This document shows, in pieces, positions 7,634 through 16,107 of a stretch of DNA of 64,000 nucleotides. Source of the DNA: Rossellomorea aquimaris. Its GTDB lineage: Bacteria > Bacillota > Bacilli > Bacillales > Bacillaceae_B. A program made the position numbers and the translations under genes. Positions within the stretch are counted from its first letter, which is position 1, and each line of letters starts with the position of its first letter. The notes beneath the pieces are model-generated. The model saw only the letters and a program-made list of their open reading frames with translations. It was not told the origin of the DNA and made no database searches. The stretch lies in NCBI RefSeq assembly GCF_001877785.1, contig NZ_MINN01000022.1, forward strand, positions 1-64,000, read 5' to 3'.

Positions 7634-8458
7634 ATGAAAACGTCATTCACTAATATCTTCGGTGTGGAAAAACCGGTACTCGGGATGGTTCATTTAGGAC
7701 CGCTTCCCGGATCCCCCCTGTATGAAGGGAACCTCGATCAGGTACTGGAAGCGGCACTGCGTGATGCGAAAAGTCTTGAAAAAGGCGGAGCCAGCTCCGT
7801 TATGGTGGAAAACTTCAATGACTACCCGTTTTATCCGGAAACGGAGGAACCTGAAACAGTGGCGGCTATGACCTTGATCGCCCACGAAATCCGCCGTGAA
7901 GTGAAGCTTCCAATGGGGATCAATATCCTGAGAAACTCGTGGAAATCCGCATTGGCGGTTGCCGGGACAGTCGGGGCTGATTTTATCAGACTTAACGTCC
8001 TGACTGATGCGTACGTGACCGATCAGGGACTCATCAACGGTACGGCGCACCTGGTGGCGAGATATCGTAAATTCCTAGGGTTAGAGAAGAAAGTCAAAAT
8101 TTTCGCCGACATTCAAACAAAGCACGCAGCTCCACTGGCGGCAAGACCGATCGATGTGCTGGCCCGTGATACCGCTTATCGCGGGATGGCGGACGCAATC
8201 ATTCTTGCAGGCGAGGAATCAGCTCAGCCGCCATCGATTGAAAACTTGGAGGCTGTCAGGAAAGCAGTCCCTGATGTGCCGATCATCATCGGAAGCGGGA
8301 TGAAAGTGGAAACGGCAAATCTACTAAAATATGCGGATGGCGCTGTCTTTGGATATGGAGCGAAAATTGATGATATCATGACGAACCCGGTTGATGAAGA
8401 AAAAACACGCCGCTTCTGTGAAGGGGTGGACAGGGAAAGAAACCACCAATTGGTTTAA
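7634..8458 (+). CDS. BtpA/SgcQ-family protein
   Basis: 274 residues, full length for the BtpA/SgcQ family, whose predicted fold is a TIM barrel. The hallmark start VLGMVHLGPLPGSP is present, followed by GGASSVMVENFNDYPF, the LPMGINILRN segment, FIRLNVL, a central KIFADIQTKHAAPL and a C-terminal GSGMKVETANLLKYADG that resembles a phosphate-binding barrel end. In cyanobacteria BtpA affects photosystem I; in enteric bacteria SgcQ sits in a sugar-phosphotransferase operon, so the molecular activity is not settled. A role as aldolase or isomerase in this pathway is inferred. AGAGGAGG precedes ATG 7634. Confidence 0.9.
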   Translation: MKTSFTNIFGVEKPVLGMVHLGPLPGSPLYEGNLDQVLEAALRDAKSLEKGGASSVMVENFNDYPFYPETEEPETVAAMTLIAHEIRREVKLPMGINILRNSWKSALAVAGTVGADFIRLNVLTDAYVTDQGLINGTAHLVARYRKFLGLEKKVKIFADIQTKHAAPLAARPIDVLARDTAYRGMADAIILAGEESAQPPSIENLEAVRKAVPDVPIIIGSGMKVETANLLKYADGAVFGYGAKIDDIMTNPVDEEKTRRFCEGVDRERNHQLV

Positions 8459-8514
8459 TGGCACATTTTTCAATAGATAAAGAGAATTGAAGGCATGACA
8501 GCTTACATTTAAAT

Positions 8515-8552
8515 CCGGAAAGAACATGGCCAGAAGCATGAATGCTTTCCGG
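8515..8552 (+). other. Intra-operon hairpin
   Basis: CCGGAAAG and CTTTCCGG form a perfect 8-bp stem with a 22-base loop in the 156-base gap before the nucleoside hydrolase gene. No T run follows, so it is more likely an mRNA stability or processing element than a terminator. Confidence 0.4.
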
Positions 8553-8614
8553 CCAATCTGCAAAAAGCAGCAATCTTATCTTAAACAGTCTTAATAGAAG
8601 GAGGAGTTGACAGT

Positions 8615-9589
8615 ATGGCAGAACGAGTCATCATTGACACAGATCCGGGGGTCGACGACCTAGCCGCAATCTATCTTGCGCTTGCGTCTCCGGAACTGCA
8701 TATTGAAGCATTAACAACAGTACATGGAAATATTGAGGTGGAAACGGCTACCCATAATGCCCTTTCACTGCTTGAACTGGCAGGAAGGACAGATATCCCT
8801 GTTTACCGCGGGGCGAGCAAACCGCTCATACGCAAACCGCATTTTGCCAAGCATATCCACGGCAATAATGGTTTTGGCGGAGTCGAGGTCCCAGACCCTA
8901 CCGTATCTGAGGCGGGGGAATATGCGGCAATGGAAATTGTGAGGCTTTGTAATGAAGCACCAAACGACATCACGATTCTGGCGATCGGTCCACTGACAAA
9001 TGTGGCGCTGGCTCTCTCCATAGACCCTGGTATCGCACAGAAGGTGAAAAGAGTTATTGTGATGGGCGGGGCAGTCCGTTGTGCCGGAAACTATTCACCG
9101 GTTGCGTCCTTCAATCTGGCAGCTGATCCTGAGGCTGCAAGGGCAGTGTACGATTCGGGTGTTCCAGTCGTTCAAGTAGGTCTCGATGTATGTACGAAGG
9201 TGAGAATCTCACCAGAAAATCTAGAACGCATCAGGGATACGAATACCCGTCCAGGTGCTTTCCTCTTAGAGGCCGCTGAATTCCGGCGTAAGGCTTACGT
9301 TGCCGCCCAGCAATCGTCAGAAACGGAGACGGGCGTTTTCTTTAATGATGTACCAGCCGTAGCCTATGCGCTTTGGCCTAAACTCTTTAAGGCAGTGCCT
9401 GCGTTTGTTTCGATCGAGACAGCAGGGGAGCATACAGCCGGTCAGACTGTCACTGAGTTTACTGGACAGTGGGGTCATTCAGAACCCAATACAACCATCC
9501 TGATGGATGTGGACGGAGAGTCCTTGGCGCGCCGGTTTGCAGAACGTATTTCTACCCTGGAAACAAGAGTTGCCGAGGTGCAAAAATAA
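8615..9589 (+). CDS. Nucleoside hydrolase (IunH/RihB-type)
   Basis: 324 residues, normal length for the family. The calcium-binding N-terminal motif DTDPGVDD is at residues 8-15 and the ribose-binding FNLAADPEAA and FNDVPAVAYAL blocks are intact, as is the HGN segment near residue 38. The family cleaves the N-glycosidic bond of ribonucleosides to give free base and ribose, in the cytoplasm. Together with the following amidohydrolase and an ECF transporter it suggests an imported nucleoside-like compound, but other N-ribosides are possible. GAAGGAGGAGTTGACAGT precedes ATG 8615. Confidence 0.93.
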   Translation: MAERVIIDTDPGVDDLAAIYLALASPELHIEALTTVHGNIEVETATHNALSLLELAGRTDIPVYRGASKPLIRKPHFAKHIHGNNGFGGVEVPDPTVSEAGEYAAMEIVRLCNEAPNDITILAIGPLTNVALALSIDPGIAQKVKRVIVMGGAVRCAGNYSPVASFNLAADPEAARAVYDSGVPVVQVGLDVCTKVRISPENLERIRDTNTRPGAFLLEAAEFRRKAYVAAQQSSETETGVFFNDVPAVAYALWPKLFKAVPAFVSIETAGEHTAGQTVTEFTGQWGHSEPNTTILMDVDGESLARRFAERISTLETRVAEVQK

Positions 9590-9643
9590 CTCGTCTTACG
9601 CGGTTAAATATCTTACTATTCTGATAAATCAAGGAGTGACAGC

Positions 9644-11164
9644 ATGTCAACTCTGATTAAAAACGCCACTATTATAACAATGGATGATCATGCGGGGATC
9701 TTAGAAGGCAGCGTGCTGGTGGAAAACGGAATCATCAAAGAGTTGATTCCGCACCACCACGGGAGCGAACCCCAAATCCCAGCCGATGAAACAATCGATG
9801 GATCTGACATGATGATCATGCCCGGTATGACAAATGCTCATTATCATTCTTATTCGAATCTGTTAAAAGGGACGACAAGCCATTTTCCATTGGAGATCTG
9901 GTCACTTTATACAACCGCATACGGGTATTCGCTTGATGATGAAGATATCCACAATGCCGTCCTTTTAGGTGTGATCGACATGATAAAAAGCGGAGTGACC
10001 AGCTGCATTGACCATTTCCCACATATCAGAAGATCCGAAGCTGCACTTAAAGCATATGAGGCTTCATCGATAAGAGTAGGATTTGCCCCGATGATGCATG
10101 ATGTACCGGATCATCACTTCCTTCCAGTCGATTTACCGGACGATTGGAAGCGGAAACTAGACGAAGCATCACCGATATCTGTTGAAGAAATGAGAGCGTA
10201 TTATCTCTCCCTTTTCAACGAATGGCATGATAAAAAAAACATACAAATTCTGCTGGGTCCCAACGCTCCGCAGCGGTGTTCCGAAGAAATGCTGGCGTTA
10301 TGTAAAGAATTAAGTGAACAAAGAGGGGCGTTTGTTCATACTCATCTTCTCGAAACAAGGATTCAGAAGGAAGTCGGGGATGCTGCATTTGCAGGCGGGA
10401 TAATCGGCAGACTGCGAGATCAACAATTGCTTTCACGGAAGTTGTCCGGAGCCCATTCCATTTGGATGGAAGACGCTGAGGCAGACGTGTTGGCTGAGCA
10501 TGGTGTTTCTCTTGTTCATAATCCGGTCAGCAATATGATGCTGGGCAGCGGAAGGGCGAAGATTGGTTCTTATCTGCAAAAAGGGATGAACGTTGCGCTG
10601 GGAACCGATTCCTCCAATTGCGGAATCTCCCACAATCTTTTTGAAGCAATGAGAATAGCGGTTATGCACAGCCGACAGGAACAACCAGATTTCCGGGAAT
10701 GGCTGCAGCCAAAAGATGTGCTGGAAATGGCGACAGTCGGAGGAGCCCGCTTATTAGGTGAAGAGAAGAAGCGTGGAAAGATCAAACAGGGTTATGAAGC
10801 GGACCTTGTACTACTGACTAGGCGCTCGCCTGCTTTGGCGGTGAGCACCGATCTATTTACTCAGCTTGTGTATTACGAGAATGGGAGTTCGGTCGAGTCG
10901 GTCATGATCAAGGGCGAATGGGTTCTTAGGAATCGCAAAATGGTTTTATTCGATGAAGAATCAGTATTGGAATCCGTGAAAGAAAGACAGAAATCCCTTT
11001 TTGAAAAGAGCCGGGAGAGTGTTTCTCAGGCGAATGCATTAGAGCCTTTTTTCACCAGGATGTATAAAAAGATCCATTCAGATTTTGGGAAGAATACAAT
11101 GTTCAGCAGATCGGATTCTGCTGATGAGCATGGAATGTTTGAAGAAATCGGTAATCCCAATTAA
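9644..11164 (+). CDS. Amidohydrolase-superfamily deaminase-like protein
   Basis: 506 residues, related to the ATZ/TRZ, SsnA and guanine/adenosine deaminase group. Metal-ligand motifs occur in order: PGMTNAHYHSYSN (the HxH pair), HTHLLETR, GAHSIWM, and GTDSSNCG with the catalytic Asp. A composite beta-sandwich is built from both ends (LIKNATIITMDDHAG and YEADLVLLTRR). The family hydrolyses C-N or C-Cl bonds of purines, triazines and related rings. Directly after a nucleoside hydrolase, deamination of the released base is plausible, but that is inference. AAGGAGTGACAGC precedes ATG 9644. Confidence 0.9.
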   Translation: MSTLIKNATIITMDDHAGILEGSVLVENGIIKELIPHHHGSEPQIPADETIDGSDMMIMPGMTNAHYHSYSNLLKGTTSHFPLEIWSLYTTAYGYSLDDEDIHNAVLLGVIDMIKSGVTSCIDHFPHIRRSEAALKAYEASSIRVGFAPMMHDVPDHHFLPVDLPDDWKRKLDEASPISVEEMRAYYLSLFNEWHDKKNIQILLGPNAPQRCSEEMLALCKELSEQRGAFVHTHLLETRIQKEVGDAAFAGGIIGRLRDQQLLSRKLSGAHSIWMEDAEADVLAEHGVSLVHNPVSNMMLGSGRAKIGSYLQKGMNVALGTDSSNCGISHNLFEAMRIAVMHSRQEQPDFREWLQPKDVLEMATVGGARLLGEEKKRGKIKQGYEADLVLLTRRSPALAVSTDLFTQLVYYENGSSVESVMIKGEWVLRNRKMVLFDEESVLESVKERQKSLFEKSRESVSQANALEPFFTRMYKKIHSDFGKNTMFSRSDSADEHGMFEEIGNPN

Positions 11165-11178
11165 AAGGAGGACTAATC

Positions 11179-11799
11179 ATGAAGAATATCAAGAAAGATT
11201 TTACGCTTATTTCCATATTGCTCATTCCCATTGGTGTTGCAGTCAATGTCGTTGCCGGAGAATTGGTTGAGATCTTAAAGATCCCCCTCTTCTTGAATCA
11301 AATCGGCACCATGATTGTCGCGATGGTAGCCGGTCCTTGGGTGGGGGCAGTGACCGGAGGGGTTTCGAAACTGATCTTCGGAATCTTCAACCCTACTCAG
11401 CTGGCATTTATGCCGGTTGCCATGGCTTCCGGGATCGTAGTCGGTCTCATGGCAAAAAAGGGATTCACCAAAAATGCCTGGAAGGTTGCCTTCACAGGGT
11501 TTATCGTCGCAATCGTTGCGATATTAATCGCTACCCCGACAACGGTTATCGTGTTTGGCGGAGCTTCAGGAACCGGATCAGATACGATCACTGCCGTTCT
11601 TTTAGCTTCAGGCAAAGAGATTTGGACATCCGTTTTTACACAGAAGATATTTGTTGAAAGCATCGACAAAATCCTTTCGATCATGGTTGCCTATATGATT
11701 GTTCGGAAGATGTCAGATCAATACCTGTCGAAACAAAAATATGGTCACTTATATTTAAATAATAATAATAACCATTCCAGTCGAAAAATAGGAGCTTAA
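11179..11799 (+). CDS. ECF transporter S component (substrate-binding membrane protein)
   Basis: 206 residues with about six hydrophobic segments. The start (FTLISILLIPIGVAVNVVAGELVEILKIPLFLNQIGTMIVAMVAGPWVGA) resembles the ECF-transporter S-component fold, with a conserved-looking GPWVGAVTGGVSKLI. The gene lies 14 bases after the amidohydrolase and just ahead of the T and ATPase components, so this is probably a dedicated (group I) transporter whose ligand the S component binds. The usual S-component ligands are vitamins and nucleobase-like compounds; the ligand here is unknown. AAAAGGAGG precedes ATG 11179. Confidence 0.85.
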   Translation: MKNIKKDFTLISILLIPIGVAVNVVAGELVEILKIPLFLNQIGTMIVAMVAGPWVGAVTGGVSKLIFGIFNPTQLAFMPVAMASGIVVGLMAKKGFTKNAWKVAFTGFIVAIVAILIATPTTVIVFGGASGTGSDTITAVLLASGKEIWTSVFTQKIFVESIDKILSIMVAYMIVRKMSDQYLSKQKYGHLYLNNNNNHSSRKIGA

Positions 11800-11806
11800 C
11801 AAGCAC

Positions 11807-11852
11807 GGGGTGAACATGTTGATCAATCTTCGGTCTCTGCATCCCTCACCCC
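11807..11852 (+). other. Intra-operon hairpin between S and T genes
   Basis: GGGGTGA (11807-11813) and TCACCCC (11846-11852) enclose a 32-base loop. There is no T run. It may set the relative expression of the S component and the energising module. Confidence 0.35.
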
Positions 11853-11930
11853 TACACCTTATTTACCGGAATTATATAAGGGCGTAAAAGGAATGAAAAC
11901 GAACCAACAGATGAAAGGGGAGATGTACGT

Positions 11931-12680
11931 ATGGAAAGACCAGGTAAATTTATACTGAATCTTTATCCGACGACTAAATTCTTGTTTGCCTTCTTATTGA
12001 TGCTGACCCCGTTACTGCTGCCAGGATATCTTTATTCATATATGGTCCCCGTCCTGTGTCTGGTGATTGCGCTGATTGCGGGAAAAACAAAACTATATGT
12101 AAATTTCGTCTTAAAAGGATTGATCCCGATTGTTGTCATGATTTTTCTTTTGCAATCATTTTTCTATCCGGGGGATACCATCTTATGGTCCTGGAGCATA
12201 TTCTCCATTAAACAAGAAGGAATCAATTTCAGTTTACAACTGACCTCCAAAATATTAGCGGTGGGATCTGCCATTGTGTTATTTTTTCAGATTACCAAAA
12301 TCAATGATTTATCCCGGGCACTAGAATTAATGGGCGTTTCGCCACATGCGACCTATGTCCTTTCTTCGGCCCTGAATATTATCCCTGAAATGAGGCTGCA
12401 GCTGCTGAGGATCATGGATGCCCAAAAAACCCGCGGAGTTGAAACAGAAGGAAGCCTTAGTATCCGAATGAAGGCATTTGTGCCAGCATTAACCCCGCTG
12501 ATCTTGTCTTCATTCTCAAGCACAGACGAGAAAGCCGTCACGTTAGAATCCAGAGCGTTTACAGCCCGGACCAAAAAGACAAGCCTGCACCATTTGGAAA
12601 AGACAAAGAGTGATCATGTGGTAAGGGCAGTGTTAGTGATTGTATTTGTTTCAATCTTGATCTGGAGGTTTTTCTTATGA
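11931..12680 (+). CDS. ECF transporter T component
   Basis: 249 residues, EcfT/CbiQ-like. Hydrophobic segments occur at the N terminus and again at the C terminus, and the cytoplasmic coupling region carries the two Ala-Arg-type motifs expected for contact with the ATPases (AQKTRGVE and SRAFTARTKK). It ends with an ATGA overlap with the next gene. It connects the S component with the two ATPases in the membrane. GAAAGGGGAGATGTACGT precedes ATG 11931. Confidence 0.92.
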   Translation: MERPGKFILNLYPTTKFLFAFLLMLTPLLLPGYLYSYMVPVLCLVIALIAGKTKLYVNFVLKGLIPIVVMIFLLQSFFYPGDTILWSWSIFSIKQEGINFSLQLTSKILAVGSAIVLFFQITKINDLSRALELMGVSPHATYVLSSALNIIPEMRLQLLRIMDAQKTRGVETEGSLSIRMKAFVPALTPLILSSFSSTDEKAVTLESRAFTARTKKTSLHHLEKTKSDHVVRAVLVIVFVSILIWRFFL

Positions 12681-13540
12681 GTGGAATAGAAATCAGGAAT
12701 CTATCATACCAGTACCCTACCGGCAGTGAAAAAGTCCTTTATGATCTGAATCTTACGATTGAAAGCGGGAAATTCTATGCGCTCGCCGGCGTGAATGGCG
12801 GAGGGAAGACAACGCTCTGCAATGTGATCCGGGGGTTCATTCCCCACTTTTTTAAGGGAGAACGAACTGGGGAAGTGCGGATCGATGGGAAGGATGTCCA
12901 AGATTGGGATCCAAGTGACCTTGCCCAGAAAGTGGGGTTTGTGTTTCAAAATCCATTTACCCAGATCAGCGGTGTGAAGGAAACGGTCTTTGACGAGATC
13001 GCTTTCGGACTGGAGAACCTGGGGGTGGAAGTGGACGTCATCAGACAGAAGGTTCAAGACATCATTCAATTGCTGGGCATCGAGTATATCCAGCACAAAA
13101 ATCCGAATGAGCTGTCAGGCGGGCAGAAACAAAGAGTGGCCCTGGCATCGATCATCGTCATGGAGCCGGATATTCTCATCTTTGATGAACCGACTTCACA
13201 GCTGGATCCGCAAGGTACGGAGGAAATATTCAGGGTCATCGATATTATGAAGAAAAAAGGAAAAACCATTATTTTAGTAGAGCACAAGATCGAATTGATT
13301 GCTGAATATGCAGACTATGTGATCGTTCTCCAGGGTGGACAGATTAAGAAACAGGGAAGAACGGAAGAGGTTCTTGCTGAAGAAGCAACACAGGATTGCG
13401 GGTTGGGATTGACTCAGTATACATTGTTGGATTTAGCCATGCGGAAACAACATATGCATACAGAAAGAATCCCCATTACGGAAGGAGATTCCGTTCAAGT
13501 GATGAGGCAATGGATGGAAGTACAGGGGGTGAAACCATGA
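12677..13540 (+). CDS. ECF transporter ATP-binding protein A (EcfA1-like)
   Basis: 287 residues. All nucleotide-binding motifs are intact: Walker A GVNGGGKTT, Q-loop FQNPFTQISG, signature LSGGQKQR, Walker B ILIFDEPTSQLD and the H-loop VEHKIE. Start and stop overlap the neighbours by 4 bases each, so translation is probably coupled. It pairs with the next ATPase to power uptake through the S/T module. Confidence 0.95.
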   Translation: MSGIEIRNLSYQYPTGSEKVLYDLNLTIESGKFYALAGVNGGGKTTLCNVIRGFIPHFFKGERTGEVRIDGKDVQDWDPSDLAQKVGFVFQNPFTQISGVKETVFDEIAFGLENLGVEVDVIRQKVQDIIQLLGIEYIQHKNPNELSGGQKQRVALASIIVMEPDILIFDEPTSQLDPQGTEEIFRVIDIMKKKGKTIILVEHKIELIAEYADYVIVLQGGQIKKQGRTEEVLAEEATQDCGLGLTQYTLLDLAMRKQHMHTERIPITEGDSVQVMRQWMEVQGVKP

Positions 13541-14364
13541 GCTTCTTAACGCTAAATGACGTTACCTATTGTTATCCAAATGGTTTTAAAGCGGTTGAGA
13601 ATGTCAGCATGTCTTTTGAAAAGGGAGAATCAGTAGCCATTGTTGGACAAAATGGTGCGGGTAAAACGACAACAGTGAAAATGATGAATGGATTAACAAA
13701 ACCTACACAAGGTGATGTGATCATTGACGGGTTGAATACAAAAGCTTATACAACAGCTCAAATATCCAGAAAGGTAGGATATGTATTTCAAAATCCTGAT
13801 GATCAGATTTTTCACGAAACGGTAAAAAGTGAAATCAGGTTTGGACCAAAGAACCTTGGATTTTCAGAGGAGAAGATTGAAGAAAATGTCAGGAAGGCAG
13901 CAGAACTGACAGGGATTGTACCACTATTGGATATCCATCCGTATAACCTGCCTTATTCTATGAAGAAATTTGTCACGATCGCCTCGGTCATTGCGATGGA
14001 TACAGATACGATTATCCTGGATGAGCCGACAGCCGGTCAGGACTCTCAAGCCATTAAACGTCTGGGGGTCATCATCGATTCATTGGTTCAAGAAGGGAAA
14101 ACGATCATTACCATTACACATGATATGGAATTTGTCGTGAACAACTTTGAACGTGTCATCGTGATGGCAAATAAAAGAGTCGTTCAGGATAGTCATAAAG
14201 AAGAGGTTTTCTGGAACCATGGTGTCCTGGAAGAAGCGATGTTAAAACAGCCACATATCAGCCGATTATGTCATACATTGAATCTCAACGAGAAAGTACT
14301 GGATATCAATCAAATGATCGATGTGTTAAAAAAAACTTCAGGTAAGGTAAAGGTTACTCTGTAA
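13537..14364 (+). CDS. ECF transporter ATP-binding protein A' with degenerate signature motif
   Basis: 275 residues from ATG 13537, which overlaps the stop of the preceding gene by 4 bases; a much earlier in-frame start lies inside that gene and is not credible. Walker A GQNGAGKTT, Q-loop FQNPDDQIFH, Walker B IILDEPTAGQD and the H-loop THDMEF are normal. The ABC signature is not: where LSGGQ is expected the protein reads LPYSMKKF (from residue 138). One of the two composite ATP sites of the heterodimer would then be degenerate, as in other asymmetric ABC ATPases. Confidence 0.93.
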   Translation: MSFLTLNDVTYCYPNGFKAVENVSMSFEKGESVAIVGQNGAGKTTTVKMMNGLTKPTQGDVIIDGLNTKAYTTAQISRKVGYVFQNPDDQIFHETVKSEIRFGPKNLGFSEEKIEENVRKAAELTGIVPLLDIHPYNLPYSMKKFVTIASVIAMDTDTIILDEPTAGQDSQAIKRLGVIIDSLVQEGKTIITITHDMEFVVNNFERVIVMANKRVVQDSHKEEVFWNHGVLEEAMLKQPHISRLCHTLNLNEKVLDINQMIDVLKKTSGKVKVTL

Positions 14365-14414
14365 ATGGTCCCACTATGAAACTCTCTGACTACTGAAAAT
14401 AGAGGAGAATTGAT

Positions 14415-15083
14415 ATGAAAATAGGAATTATTCACGCAACCTGCAATGCCGTACCAGCCTTGAATGCAGCCTTCAAGCAGCTGGCTCCGGACGTAACCGT
14501 TCTAAACTTTGTTGACGAAAATATTCAGTATCATGCTAACCGGATCAATGGAATCGATGATAAATCTTTTCGGGATTTTGTCCATATGGCCGGTAAAGCA
14601 CAGGAAGCAGGAGTGGATGCGATCCTTGTAGCCTGCACCGTCCTGACCCCTGTAGTGGATACGGTGAAGCCGTTTATATCCGTCCCGATCTTTGCGGTGG
14701 ACCGCCCGATGTTGGAAAAGGCCGTTACCAATTATAGAAAAATAGGCGTCGTGGCAACGACTGCCCCATCGGGACCAGCAACAAAAGCCCAACTGGAGAA
14801 GCTTGCGGGTGAATGGGATAAAGACGTTGAAGTGGATACAGAAATCATCACGCAGGCGATGACAGAATTAAAGGCCGGGAACGAAGAAGAACATAATCAG
14901 CTGAACCGTCTGGCTGCAGCGGAATTGCAAAAAAGAGGATGCGAAGTCATCATTCTTGCCCAAATCACCCAGGCTTGTGCAGAAGCGGAAACGAGTACAT
15001 TGGGCCTGCCGGTGTTAACCAGTCCGAAAGAAGCGGTAAACGTGATCATCCGTGCATTGGAACGGGATAAAGTAAACGCGTAG
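14415..15083 (+). CDS. Aspartate/glutamate racemase-family protein
   Basis: 222 residues of the Asp/Glu/hydantoin racemase fold, with its two pseudo-symmetric halves. One catalytic-type Cys lies in ILVACTVLTP near residue 75 and the other in LAQITQACAEAE near the C terminus. Such enzymes deprotonate carbon next to a carboxylate; relatives racemise amino acids or hydantoins or act on dicarboxylates. Between the transporter and the tetronate genes it might act as an isomerase or epimerase on a four-carbon acid, standing in for the OtnI isomerase that I do not see here; that is inference. AGAGGAGAATTGAT precedes ATG 14415. Confidence 0.88.
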   Translation: MKIGIIHATCNAVPALNAAFKQLAPDVTVLNFVDENIQYHANRINGIDDKSFRDFVHMAGKAQEAGVDAILVACTVLTPVVDTVKPFISVPIFAVDRPMLEKAVTNYRKIGVVATTAPSGPATKAQLEKLAGEWDKDVEVDTEIITQAMTELKAGNEEEHNQLNRLAAAELQKRGCEVIILAQITQACAEAETSTLGLPVLTSPKEAVNVIIRALERDKVNA

Positions 15084-15153
15084 CGACAGAAAAATAAAAC
15101 ATTTACAGTTACGCAGCCCTTGTGAAAAATTGAACCAAAAAGGAGAGTTTTCA

Positions 15154-16083
15154 ATGAAAGTGAGCTTTATAGGATTAGGCGTAATGGGAACAGGAATGGC
15201 ATTCAATCTTGCAAAAGGTGAAAAAGAAGGGGAGTATGAGTACCTCGTGTGTGATGCAAACCCCGCTGCATTAGAGCAATTCAATACACAAGGGATTAAC
15301 ACCACAACGAATATCCTGGATACAGCAGATAGTGATTATCTCTTTCTCTGCCTGCCGGACTTAGAGATTGTAAAAAAGGTTATAGTCGGAGAAAACGGTG
15401 TACTTCAACATATGGAGCCAGGACAGAAAATTGTTGATTTCAGCACAATAAGTTATTTAGGTGCAGTCGAAATCGCAGAAACCTGCAAAGAGAATGGGAT
15501 CGAATATATGGACTGCCCTATTTCCGGTCACCCGAGAACGACGGTCGAAGGAACACTTACGATCATGTGCGGCGGGGATGAAGAACTATTCCATACTATA
15601 AAACCTATGTTGGACCGGATGGGGGAACAGATCCTCTACATGGGTGACAACGGGGCTGGACAACTGACGAAGATGATTAATAACTGTGTATTAAATATTT
15701 GCTGTGCAAGCTTCAGCGAACTATTACCGGTCGGCGTGAAGCTTGGGTTGGATCCGGAAAAACTCGGTGACGTATTAATGACGGCAACCGGATCAAGTTT
15801 TGCTTCAAAAACATTAATTCCTAAGGTTTTAGAAGGGAATTTTGAACATAGTTTTTCACTTGAACGAGCGTATAAAGACATGGAGAGTATGAATGAAGTA
15901 TTAATGAAATACCAAATTCCGCTGCCAACATTGAATGGAACCATGCAAACGTATCAGCTTGCATTACAAAATGGACAAGGTGATTTCTATAAGCATGCGA
16001 TGATTCGCTACTTTGAGAACCTACTCGGAGTAAAGGTACGGAAGAAAAGCTATCAAGAAGCAGAAGCTGAATTGGTCAACTAA
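15154..16083 (+). CDS. NAD(P)-dependent beta-hydroxyacid dehydrogenase (LtnD/3-hydroxyisobutyrate dehydrogenase-like)
   Basis: 309 residues from ATG 15154 (AAAGGAGAG upstream); an earlier in-frame start at 15130 lacks a site. The Rossmann motif GLGVMGTGMA opens the protein. The family's substrate-binding block is MDCPISGHPRTTVEGTL, where SGG is usual, so the Gly is changed to His. The catalytic Lys lies in GAGQLTKMINN. Relatives include L-threonate dehydrogenase LtnD, which oxidises four-carbon sugar acids. The next two genes match the kinase and decarboxylase of the same pathway, which supports that assignment. Confidence 0.9.
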   Translation: MKVSFIGLGVMGTGMAFNLAKGEKEGEYEYLVCDANPAALEQFNTQGINTTTNILDTADSDYLFLCLPDLEIVKKVIVGENGVLQHMEPGQKIVDFSTISYLGAVEIAETCKENGIEYMDCPISGHPRTTVEGTLTIMCGGDEELFHTIKPMLDRMGEQILYMGDNGAGQLTKMINNCVLNICCASFSELLPVGVKLGLDPEKLGDVLMTATGSSFASKTLIPKVLEGNFEHSFSLERAYKDMESMNEVLMKYQIPLPTLNGTMQTYQLALQNGQGDFYKHAMIRYFENLLGVKVRKKSYQEAEAELVN

Positions 16084-16107
16084 AAACATAGGAAGGAGGT
16101 GTCCCGT

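Noticed and set aside
13396-13536. Early start for the second ECF ATPase giving 322 residues
   Set aside because: The extra 47 residues lie within the preceding ATPase gene in another frame. ATG 13537 with its 4-base overlap is the natural start.
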